The position numbers and the translations under genes were made by a program. Below, piece by piece: positions 29,009 through 37,678 of a stretch of 64,000 nucleotides of DNA. Source of the stretch: Candidatus Caldilinea saccharophila (GTDB lineage Bacteria > Chloroflexota > Anaerolineae > Caldilineales > Caldilineaceae); assembly GCA_016710365.1 (NCBI GenBank), contig JADJVW010000001.1:310001-374000 (forward strand), given 5' to 3'. Within the stretch, counting starts at the first letter, position 1, and every line of letters begins with the position of its first letter. The notes under the pieces are model-generated. The model ran no database searches and was not told where the DNA came from. It was given only the letters and a program-made list of their open reading frames with translations.

Positions 29009-29224
29009 TCAATCTCCCACTTTCACATCCTCTTCCACATCCACCGCCGCGCGCGACGGCCCACGCCACAACAAACCAGACGCCCCACCGATGAGCAGCG
29101 CGATGGCGATATTCAGCGGCGCCAGCGGCACTGCCGACCGCGGCCAATGCCAACGAGCGTCAACAACAAGCCGGCAGCCGCAAAGCCAAGACCGATTTTT
29201 ACAGGCAAAGAAAGCCGGGACATT
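29009..29224 (-). CDS. Small two-helix membrane protein, frameshifted
   Basis: ATG 29224 follows a strong AAAGGTGA site. The frame MSRLSLPVKIGLGFAAAGLL, then LTLVGIG, ends early, but one shifted frame reads on as AVPLAPLNIAIALLIGGASG and LLWRGPSRAAVDVEEDVKV, ending at 29009. The first helix covers residues 9-26 and the second about 40-58. The joined protein has about 71 residues. I do not recognise a family. The shift lies near 29128. It may be co-transcribed with nothing nearby, as the next minus-strand gene ends at 29312. Confidence 0.55.
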   Translation of the reverse strand, partial: NVPAFFACKNRSWLCGCRLVVDARWHWPRSAVPLAPLNIAIALLIGGASGLLWRGPSRAAVDVEEDVKVGD

Positions 29225-29311
29225 AGAATTCACCTTTGTTTGTAACTGCCTATTGACAACCCGCCACAGGCCGTCAGAAGAGTATATCACCGCCACCGCG
29301 AAAGTGAGAGG

Positions 29312-29614
29312 TCACCGCGCGTCGAGCAGGTCTTCGCTTTCTTCTAAAACGCGCGACTGTTGCGCCTGAGCGCGCAACTCCTTCTCATCCACGCGTAGAT
29401 CGCCTTCGGCGCTCGAACTGATCGGCTCTGGTTTGGCAGCATCGGCGCGAGGCGCGGGCTGCGGTTTGATTGGCGTCGCTTGGTGGGGCAGCGAGATGTC
29501 CGCACCTTGGAGCGCACGCTTGATCAGACGCAAGAGCGACGACTTGATCTTGATCGGCGCGTACTGCGTTCGGGCGTCTTCAGCGTCGACGATACGCTGC
29601 ACTTCCCGCAGCAT
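29312..29614 (-). CDS. Small hypothetical protein
   Basis: A 100-residue frame (MLREVQRIVDAEDARTQYAP) with a helical N-terminal half, IKSSLLRLIKRALQGADISL, and an Ala/Pro-rich low-complexity second half. The gene starts 27 bases after the P-loop kinase stop and on the same strand, so it may be its co-transcribed partner. No family is recognised. There is no clear ribosome binding site, and the true N-terminus may be one or two codons upstream. Confidence 0.45.
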   Translation of the reverse strand: MLREVQRIVDAEDARTQYAPIKIKSSLLRLIKRALQGADISLPHQATPIKPQPAPRADAAKPEPISSSAEGDLRVDEKELRAQAQQSRVLEESEDLLDAR

Positions 29615-29640
29615 CTGACATGATCGACGGCGAGCACCGC

Positions 29641-30210
29641 TCAGGAAATTTCGCGCGACTGCGCTGCACCGGCAGCCGCGTACTGGCGTGCAACGGCGTC
29701 CACCCACCCCTCCACCGCACGCGGCGTGCGGAAGCGCCGCGCGTGCAGATGGGCGTGCTCCGGCTGGGCAAGCAGGGCCGGCATTTCGCGGCGGCGGCGG
29801 CAGTGCGTTTTGACTGCGAAAAGGAAGAGCGAATCGCGGCTGGCGAACTGGTTGCGCCACGTTTCAACGTTGCCGCCCCACAGCGCTTCGCGCGTGACAA
29901 TGCGCCGGAGCGTGCGCCGGCCCAGCCGCCACAGGACGAGGGGCAGCGGATAGTCCAGCCAGACCAGCGTGTCCGCGCGCGCCCAGATGAGATCGCGGGC
30001 AACGCTGTAGTTGCCGCCCACGGTCCAGACGTCGCCGGCCAACGCTTCGCTCACCTGCTGGCGAAAAGTTTCGCGCGGGACCGGCGTCCACTGCGGCCCC
30101 CAGAAGAGCGCGTCCGGCTCCACAAAGGGGCAGTGCAGAATCGCTGCCAGCCGTGCGGCCAGCGTGCTCTTGCCCGACCCGGTCGTGCCGATTACAACGA
30201 TGCGTTGCAT
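29641..30210 (-). CDS. P-loop nucleotide kinase-like protein (AAA_17/adenylate kinase-like)
   Basis: A 189-residue protein with Walker A GTTGSGKSTLAARLA near residue 10 and the text VWLDYPLPLVLWRLGRRTLR that fits the 'topology modulation / FlaR' kinase-like family (nucleoside or small-molecule kinase). A lid-like WRNQFASRDSLFLFAVKTH region follows. The substrate is not predictable. It ends 27 bases before the small hypothetical gene downstream. The ATG is at 30210 and has TGAGATCC rather than a strong ribosome binding site. Confidence 0.75.
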   Translation of the reverse strand: MQRIVVIGTTGSGKSTLAARLAAILHCPFVEPDALFWGPQWTPVPRETFRQQVSEALAGDVWTVGGNYSVARDLIWARADTLVWLDYPLPLVLWRLGRRTLRRIVTREALWGGNVETWRNQFASRDSLFLFAVKTHCRRRREMPALLAQPEHAHLHARRFRTPRAVEGWVDAVARQYAAAGAAQSREIS

Positions 30211-30291
30211 AGGGATCTCATTTCGAGATAGATATTTTGACGCAGAGATGCGGAGAGCGCAGAGGCTCGCAGGGAAGAATTCCTAGTGCTA

Positions 30292-30380
30292 CCGCAGACA
30301 ACGTCCCCGGCACGCCGCAGGTGAATTCACCAGCCAAATATGCGGTGCGGCGTGCCGGGGGCGTAACCTGATTCTGCGCC
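30292..30380. repeat. Stem-loop repeat, orientation A of the flipping pair
   Basis: The stem CAACGTCCCCGGCACGCCGCA pairs with TGCGGCGTGCCGGGGGCGT, with GGTGAATTCACCAGCC and ATATGCGGT in the loop. The flanks CCGCAG and CCTGATTCTGCG are shared with 52219-52306, but the loop there is in the opposite orientation. It lies upstream of the EamA gene with an adjacent CGCAGAG-type repeat (30237-30275). Confidence 0.7.
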
Positions 30381-30546
30381 TCTGGGTCAAAGTCATGGGT
30401 CTGGAAGCGCTGCTTGGCGACGGCTGCGCAAGATGAGTGCATAAACTTCTCCGAACAGCAGGCGTGCGGGTAGAATGCTTTGCGTTGCGTGCGCTGTCCA
30501 CGCAAGCAGCGACGCTAATCTCGACAAATCATTCTGGAGCGAAAGC

Positions 30547-30912
30547 ATGAAACAGTTGATCTTGCTGCTGGTGACCGTCTCGCTCAACGTCTTTGGACAG
30601 TTGATGATGAAGCGCGGCATGAGCAGCGTCGGCGCCATCAGCGGCGACTTGAATCTGTTGGTCGACAGTTTGGCCAAAGCGATCATAAATCCTTACGTAC
30701 TGGCGGGTGTGGCCTCCTACGGCTTCAGCACGATCTTCTGGCTGGTGCTGCTCAGCCGGGTGGAGCTGAGCTATGCGTATCCGGCGCTGAGCATGGGTTA
30801 TGTGCTGATCACGCTCGTGAGCGCCCTGTTGCTGGGCGAACAGGTGAGCGCGATGCGTTGGGCCGGCGTCTTTGTCATCGTCGCCGGCGTGATCCTGGTG
30901 ACGCGTGGGTGA
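30547..30912 (+). CDS. EamA/SMR-like small transporter
   Basis: A 121-residue membrane protein with four predicted helices: LLVTVSLNVFGQLMMKRGM, a central segment INPYVLAGVASYGFSTIFWL, VELSYAYPALSMGYVLITLVS and RWAGVFVIVAGVILVTRG. The FGQLMMKRG, YAYP and GWVLI-like positions are those of half-size EamA/DMT and SMR transporters, which form dimers. The start ATG (30547) has GGAG eleven bases upstream, and the open frame upstream of it is not used. Substrate is unknown. Confidence 0.8.
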   Translation: MKQLILLLVTVSLNVFGQLMMKRGMSSVGAISGDLNLLVDSLAKAIINPYVLAGVASYGFSTIFWLVLLSRVELSYAYPALSMGYVLITLVSALLLGEQVSAMRWAGVFVIVAGVILVTRG

Positions 30913-30918
30913 GAACTG

Positions 30919-30951
30919 AAAAACCGAGTTTCTTAAAGAAACTCGGTTTTT
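30919..30951. terminator. Bidirectional terminator
   Basis: AAAACCGAGTTTCTT pairs with AAGAAACTCGGTTTT around one base, A-tract on one side and T-tract on the other, between the convergent EamA and ftsH genes. Confidence 0.9.
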
Positions 30952-30975
30952 GTTACGCTTGACCTTCCACCCTGT

Positions 30976-32796
<1,821 letters not shown>

Positions 32797-32826
32797 CAAT
32801 GCCTCCTGTGCATTTTCAGTGCAGGC

Positions 32827-32832
32827 ATTGTA
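32827..32832 (-). promoter_or_regulatory. Putative ftsH -10 box
   Basis: On the minus strand TACAAT with TGG before it (extended -10), about 31 bases before the ftsH start. A weak TGGCGA -35 lies 17 bases further up. Confidence 0.5.
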
Positions 32833-32894
32833 CCAGATGCATTCTGGGATCGCCAGTGATCTGGGATACGGTTGCAGATGGATAGCGCCGCCGG

Positions 32895-32923
32895 TTGTCG
32901 CTTCCTGCCGGCCAGAGTATAAT
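32895..32923 (+). promoter_or_regulatory. Putative rlmN promoter
   Basis: TTGTCG (32895-32900), exactly 17 bases, then TATAAT (32918-32923). The transcript would begin about 85 bases before rlmN and carry the hairpin at 32963-32996. Confidence 0.65.
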
Positions 32924-32962
32924 CGCAGCGCGTTTATGTTGGCAGTTTTCGTCGCTGCCCAG

Positions 32963-32996
32963 AGGTGACAGTCACTTTGGGAAGTGACTGTCACCT
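32963..32996 (+). promoter_or_regulatory. Hairpin in the rlmN leader
   Basis: AGGTGACAGTCACTT and AAGTGACTGTCACCT form an exact 15-base stem around TGGG. It has no T-tract, so it is unlikely to be a terminator. It may shield or regulate the rlmN translation start. Confidence 0.5.
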
Positions 32997-33017
32997 GAGA
33001 AAGTGTGAGCACCGACC

Positions 33018-34142
33018 ATGATGACAAGCACGCCCCTCGCGTTTCCAATCGCGACGCCGGCGCGCCGATCCTTGCTGGACATGGATCAGGCGGCGCTGGC
33101 TGATTTTCTGGCCGAACTGGGCCAGCCCTCTTTTCGCGCGCGTCAAGTGTGGGATTGGATCTACAAACGCTGCGCCGGCGATTTCGAGACGATGAGCAAT
33201 CTGCCCAAAGAGCTGCGCGCGCAACTGGCCGCAACCGCCACGGTGACGCCGTTGACCCTGGTCGCCGAGGTCGTCGCGCACGACCGCGATACGGTGAAAG
33301 CACTCTTTCAATTGCATGACGGCCAGACCATCGAAGCCGTGCTGATGCTCTACGACGCACGGCGCACGCTCTGCATCTCCAGCCAGGCGGGCTGTGCGAT
33401 GGGCTGCACCTTTTGTGCGACCGCGCAGGGTGGGCTGGCGCGCAACCTCACCCCAGGCGAAATCGTGGCGCAGGTGCTCTACTTTGCCCGCTATCTGGCC
33501 GATCCGGCGCTGCCTCCCGACACGAGCGCCGAGCGGCCAACGACCATCACCAATATTGTGTTGATGGGCATGGGCGAGCCGCTGCACAACTATGCCAATG
33601 TCTGGACCGCGCTGCACCGCCTCACCGCGCCTGACGCCTTTGGCCTGGGCGCCCGCCACATCACGCTGAGCACGGTGGGGCTGGCCCCGATGATCGACCG
33701 CATGGCCGACGAGGGGATCCAGATCGGACTGGCCGTCAGCCTGCACGCCCCGAACGACGTGTTGCGCACGCAACTAGTGCCGATCAACAAGGGCTATCCG
33801 GTGGATGAAGTGCTGGCCGCGGTGCGTCGCTACGTTGCCAAGACCAATCGCCGCGTCACCTTCGAGTATGCGTTGATGGCCGGCATCAACGACACGCCGG
33901 AATTGGCGCAGGAGATGGCGGGAAAGTTGCAAGACATCCTCTGCCACGTCAACCTGATTCCGCTCAACCCCATCCCGGACAGCCCCTTTCAGCCAACCAG
34001 CAACGAAGCGACCGCACGCTTCGCCCAGATACTGCGCGACGCCGGCGTTGCCACGACGGTGCGACTGCGCCGCGGCATCGAGATCAACGCAGGCTGCGGG
34101 CAACTACGACGCGCGGCGATCGCAAAAACAGACCGCGGATGA
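33018..34142 (+). CDS. rlmN: Dual-specificity rRNA/tRNA methyltransferase RlmN
   Basis: This radical SAM enzyme methylates C2 of A2503 in 23S rRNA and A37 in tRNAs. Its Fe-S motif is SSQAGCAMGCTFCATAQGG (CxxxCxxC), preceded by AVLMLYDARRTLC. The methyl-carrying Cys lies in GCGQLRR near the C-terminus, in the usual place. The recognition text GMGEPLHNYANV and LSTVGLAPMI are also family hallmarks. Length is 374, a little above average because the last few codons read into the intergenic repeat at 34136. The two-Met start (33018) is open and chosen without a strong ribosome binding site. It is divergent from ftsH. Confidence 0.95.
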   Translation: MMTSTPLAFPIATPARRSLLDMDQAALADFLAELGQPSFRARQVWDWIYKRCAGDFETMSNLPKELRAQLAATATVTPLTLVAEVVAHDRDTVKALFQLHDGQTIEAVLMLYDARRTLCISSQAGCAMGCTFCATAQGGLARNLTPGEIVAQVLYFARYLADPALPPDTSAERPTTITNIVLMGMGEPLHNYANVWTALHRLTAPDAFGLGARHITLSTVGLAPMIDRMADEGIQIGLAVSLHAPNDVLRTQLVPINKGYPVDEVLAAVRRYVAKTNRRVTFEYALMAGINDTPELAQEMAGKLQDILCHVNLIPLNPIPDSPFQPTSNEATARFAQILRDAGVATTVRLRRGIEINAGCGQLRRAAIAKTDRG

Positions 34143-34205
34143 GGCGGATTGAGCAGATTCTGACGGATAAAATCCGTGTTGATCCGCTGAATCCGCCTCA
34201 TCCGT
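34136..34205. repeat. Inverted repeat CGGATGAGGCGGATTGAGC type
   Basis: CGGATGAGGCGGATTGAGC pairs with GCTGAATCCGCCTCATCCG at both ends of a 70-base element overlapping the rlmN stop. It is a relative of the copy at 9627-9705 and may end transcription. Confidence 0.7.
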
Positions 34206-34415
34206 AGCCTGGCAAGTCACGCTATCTGTGAAATCTGCGCGATCTGTGGATGACTTTTAGCTGACTGGGGATTCGCTCAGGGGCTGCAAAAAGACGCCAA
34301 CCTCAAAGCGAGATCAGCGTCCAGAGAGCGCTTACTTAGTTTGTGTAGGCAGGACGGAAAACGGTTAACTAAGTTTAGCCGTCACACCCCTAAGCCTTGA
34401 CGGCTTCAGGCTTGC
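34206..34415. other. Intergenic region between rlmN and rpmB
   Basis: A short stretch with ATCTGTGAAATCTGCGCGAT text of the CGGAT-rich repeat family and a GCCTTGACGGCTTCAGGC imperfect hairpin beside the rpmB stop (34382-34415). No gene was seen. Confidence 0.35.
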
Positions 34416-34595
34416 TTAAGACTTGGTGGCCGTCTTGAGACAGGCCGTGCACAGTCGCTTTGACACGGGCTTGCCTTCTTCTATGATCGTCACCTTCTGG
34501 ATATTGACATCCCAGTGGCGACGCGTAGCTTTCTTGGACCACGGGCGATTGTTTCCAAACTGCGGCCCTTTGCCACACTGTTGACACTTTGCCAT
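34416..34595 (-). CDS. rpmB: 50S ribosomal protein L28
   Basis: A 59-residue protein starting MAKCQQCGKGPQFGNNRPWS, the normal L28 N-terminus, with two CxxC pairs (CQQC and CTAC) that bind zinc in the C+ form. It sits on the 50S subunit near the exit tunnel side. The start ATG (34595) has GGAGG nine bases upstream. An in-frame extension to 34637 is not used. Length matches the family. A promoter of high quality lies just upstream (34677-34705). Confidence 0.96.
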   Translation of the reverse strand: MAKCQQCGKGPQFGNNRPWSKKATRRHWDVNIQKVTIIEEGKPVSKRLCTACLKTATKS

Positions 34596-34676
34596 TGCTG
34601 TTATCCTCCATTCCTGCGAAACCCAGACCATCTGCATAAACGACGGCTACGGGCATGATTGCTGCACAACATTCGA

Positions 34677-34705
34677 AGAATAGCACAAGCGGGCTACCCT
34701 GTCAA
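34677..34705 (-). promoter_or_regulatory. Putative rpmB promoter
   Basis: On the minus strand TTGACA (34700-34705), 17 bases, then TATTCT (34677-34682), with TGC before the -10. The TSS would be about 75 bases before the L28 start codon. Confidence 0.75.
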
Positions 34706-34798
34706 AACAAATGGGCGTTGGGGCAAATTGAGTGCTACATGTTTGCAGTTTGTTTGCATCGAGGTTTGCGCGGGTGAAAATCTGAATCCTTCGGCGGC

Positions 34799-34828
34799 TT
34801 ATGGTGTTTATGATTATGGTGTTTATGA
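34799..34828 (+). repeat. Tandem 15-base duplication in the fakA upstream region
   Basis: TTATGGTGTTTATGA occurs twice in direct succession. It falls 75-105 bases before fakA and contains TATGAT boxes that could be duplicated -10 elements. Confidence 0.6.
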
Positions 34829-34903
34829 TATAGAGCGATGCACAGCGGTGCATCCGATGCGGCGTCTGCTGACAAAGCGTGATCGCCACGCCAAGGAGTT
34901 TTT

Positions 34904-36799
34904 ATGAACATACAACGCGACGCGCCGTCAAGCGCCGAGCTCCACCTGATCCACCCCGACGCGACGCCATCCGCCGCGCCGGGGTTGTACGAAAAATATC
35001 CGGATGACCAACCGGTCACGACCTTCGATGCCCACGATCTGCAATCGCTGTTTCAGGCTGCCTATACGTGGCTCGCTTCCAACTACGAGTTGGTCAACCG
35101 GCTGAACGTTTTTCCCGTACCCGACGGCGACACCGGCACCAACATGTTGCTGACGATTAAATCCGCGTGGGTCGCTATCCGCAGCCGCAGCCACGCGACC
35201 GTCGGTGAGGTGGCCGAGGCAGCCGCCGAAGGCGCCCATCACGGCTCGCGCGGCAATTCGGGCGTTATCCTGGGCCAGATCCTGCGCGGGTTCAGCCAGG
35301 AACTGCGCGAAAAATCCACCCTCAACACGCACGACCTGGCGCTTGCCCTGCGCACGGCGACCGAGACTGCCTACGCGGCTGTGCCCGCGCCGGTGGAAGG
35401 CACGATCCTCACGGTGGCGCGCGAGGTCAGTCTGGCCGCGGAGGTCGCCGCGCAGAAAACGCGCGACCTGCGTGAATTCCTGGCGCAGATCGTCGCAGCA
35501 GCCGACGCATCCGTGCGTCACACGCCGGAGCTGCTGCCGGTGCTCAAGCAGGCCGGCGTCGTCGATTCGGGCGGCAAGGGGCTTTTCTTTGTCTTCGAGG
35601 GCATGTATCGTGCACTCACCGGGCAGCCGGTGGAAAATGCCGGCGCGGCCGCGTCAAGCCCGGTCGTCGAAGCGCACTTCGAACGTCAGGAACGCAAAGG
35701 CCATCGCTCGCTGCCGCCTCGTCAGTGGGGGTTTGACGTTCAGTACCTGATCGAGCAGCCCAATAAGCCGGTGGCGGAGATTGCGACCGACATCGCGGCG
35801 CTGGGGGACTGCCCGCTGGTCGAGGGCGATGAACACCTTGTCAAGGTGCACGTGCATGTCTTCGACCCCGGCGTAGCGCTCTCCTATGGCGTGGCGACCG
35901 GCTTTATCACCGATGTGGTGGTCGAAAACATGGATGACATGGCGGCCGCCATGCAACAGGCGGCAGTCACAGCCGGCCTGCCTACCGCCTTTGCACCCAC
36001 CAATGGCTATGCCGCTCCCTCCTTGTTTTCGCTCGATCTGGCCGCTGTGCAGTCTGGCGCCGTAGAACCTGACGCCCTAACATTTGACGCCGTAGAATCT
36101 GGCGCCAGGGCGATGCTCGACGGCGTCGCCATCGGCGTGATTGCAGTCACGCCCGGGCCTGGGTTTGCAGAAATCTTCCAGCAGCTTGGCGCACACGGTC
36201 TGGTCGAGGGCGGCCAAAGCATGAATCCCAGCGTGGCCGAAATCGCCGAGGCTGTGCGCAAGCTGCCAATGCGCCAGGTCATCATCCTGCCCAACAACAG
36301 CAACATTCTAATGGCCGCGCAGCAAGCCGTCAAGGTGCTGGCTAAAGACGAACGCGCCTACCAAGTAACGGTTATTCCCACCCGCACCGTGCCGCAAGGC
36401 GTGGCCGCACTCACCGCGTATGACCCTGCGCTCACCGCCATCGACGAGCTGGCCGCGCAGATGAAGGTGCATCTGGACGATGTGCACACGGGCGAGGTGA
36501 CGCAGGCAGTGCGCAGCGCCGCGGTGGATGGCGTGCAAGTCCACCAGGGCGACATTATCGGCCTGCACGACGGCAAATTAGTCAGTTGCGGGGAGAGTCT
36601 GGCCGACGTGACGCTTGCGCTCTTGCAGCAGATGCAAGCGCGTGACGCCACGCTGGTCACTATCTATTATGGTGACTTTGTAGCTCAAGTAGCCGCACAA
36701 GATTTTGCCGAAACCGTGCGCCAAGAGTATCCTGAGCAAGATATAGAATTGGCGTACGGCGGACAGCCACATTACCATTACGTTTTATCAGTCGAGTAA
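34904..36799 (+). CDS. fakA: Fatty acid kinase-like DAK2-domain protein (FakA)
   Basis: FakA phosphorylates fatty acids bound by FakB proteins. Residues 45-260 form the DhaL/DAK2 nucleotide-binding domain, with NVFPVPDGDTGTNM and SRGNSGVILGQILRGFS. The rest is the FakA C-terminal domain (ISAIVAVTPGPGFAEIF-type text here VAIGVIAVTPGPGFAEIFQQ). The product is 631 residues, slightly longer than most because of a 40-residue N-terminal tail. AAGGAG precedes the ATG at 34904. The degV-type gene starts 13 bases after its stop, so the pair is an operon. A tandem 15-base duplication lies 80 bases upstream. Confidence 0.88.
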   Translation: MNIQRDAPSSAELHLIHPDATPSAAPGLYEKYPDDQPVTTFDAHDLQSLFQAAYTWLASNYELVNRLNVFPVPDGDTGTNMLLTIKSAWVAIRSRSHATVGEVAEAAAEGAHHGSRGNSGVILGQILRGFSQELREKSTLNTHDLALALRTATETAYAAVPAPVEGTILTVAREVSLAAEVAAQKTRDLREFLAQIVAAADASVRHTPELLPVLKQAGVVDSGGKGLFFVFEGMYRALTGQPVENAGAAASSPVVEAHFERQERKGHRSLPPRQWGFDVQYLIEQPNKPVAEIATDIAALGDCPLVEGDEHLVKVHVHVFDPGVALSYGVATGFITDVVVENMDDMAAAMQQAAVTAGLPTAFAPTNGYAAPSLFSLDLAAVQSGAVEPDALTFDAVESGARAMLDGVAIGVIAVTPGPGFAEIFQQLGAHGLVEGGQSMNPSVAEIAEAVRKLPMRQVIILPNNSNILMAAQQAVKVLAKDERAYQVTVIPTRTVPQGVAALTAYDPALTAIDELAAQMKVHLDDVHTGEVTQAVRSAAVDGVQVHQGDIIGLHDGKLVSCGESLADVTLALLQQMQARDATLVTIYYGDFVAQVAAQDFAETVRQEYPEQDIELAYGGQPHYHYVLSVE

Positions 36800-36811
36800 T
36801 CTCGCGCATTG

Positions 36812-37675
36812 ATGAGCATGAGCAAAGTACGGATCATCACGGACAGCAACGCGTTCTTACCTCCGGACGTCGTTAAAAAATATGGGATCGCCGTGATCCC
36901 ACATCGCATCAAGGTTGGCGGCTCTTTCTTTGAAGAGGACGCGGATTTCAGCACGGAAGAACTCTTCGAGAAAATGCACGAAGCGCAGAGCCTGGGCATC
37001 TCGCGCCTGCCCGAAGTGCAGGCGCCCAATCTCAACGCCTTTCTGGATATCTTCCATGCCTCCGGCGAAGGCGAACAGATCGTCTGCGTGCACACCAGCA
37101 GCTCGCTAAGCCCGATGTGGGCAACCGCACGCAAGGCAGCGGAAATGTTGCGCGGACGCTTCACCATCCGCGTCATTGACAGCCAAAGCATCTCCTTTGG
37201 GCTTGGGCTTTTGGTAAGAATGGCCGCCGAAGCCGCCGAAGCAGGCGCACCGGTCAATGAAGTGGCCCGCGTGGTCAATGGCGCGATTCCACATCTCTAC
37301 TTTGCCAGCTTCAGCGAGAGTCTGCATTACCTGGAGCGCAGCGCCGCACTTGGCTCATCACAAAGCCTGCTCGGTACGATGCTCGGCATCAAGGCCATGC
37401 TGATGATGGAGGACGGCCAACTGATGACGCAAGAAAAGGTGCAAACTCGAGAAGAAGTGCTTGACAAATTGACTGAATTTGTCACCGAATTCGCTGTCGT
37501 GCAAGAGCTGGGCATTTTTGAGCACAGCTACGACGGCCATCGCACCGAGTTGATCAGCCGGCTGCGGGAAGCTCTGCCCAAGACGCCGATCCACAAAGTT
37601 CCGTACCCGCCCAGCTTGGCGGTCTATCTTGGCCCCAATACGATGGGCGTGCTTGTTTACGAAGGGACATTCTGA
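36812..37675 (+). CDS. fakB: DegV family protein (FakB-type fatty acid carrier)
   Basis: A 287-residue DegV protein that binds a fatty acid and presents it to FakA. The N-terminus VRIITDSNAFLPPDVVKKYG and the ligand-pocket text HTSSSLSPMWATARKAA and VIDSQSISFGLGLLV are family hallmarks. ATG 36812 was chosen over the TTG at 36809. It starts 13 bases after fakA and its stop lies 3 bases before recG, a compact three-gene operon. The order fakA-fakB-recG is known from other bacteria where yloV sits near recG. Confidence 0.9.
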   Translation: MSMSKVRIITDSNAFLPPDVVKKYGIAVIPHRIKVGGSFFEEDADFSTEELFEKMHEAQSLGISRLPEVQAPNLNAFLDIFHASGEGEQIVCVHTSSSLSPMWATARKAAEMLRGRFTIRVIDSQSISFGLGLLVRMAAEAAEAGAPVNEVARVVNGAIPHLYFASFSESLHYLERSAALGSSQSLLGTMLGIKAMLMMEDGQLMTQEKVQTREEVLDKLTEFVTEFAVVQELGIFEHSYDGHRTELISRLREALPKTPIHKVPYPPSLAVYLGPNTMGVLVYEGTF

Positions 37676-37678
37676 GCA

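Noticed and set aside
32797..33360. N-terminal extension of ftsH by 188 codons
   Set aside because: It overlaps the start of rlmN and is Arg/Pro-rich. A perfect AGGAGG precedes the internal ATG at 32796.
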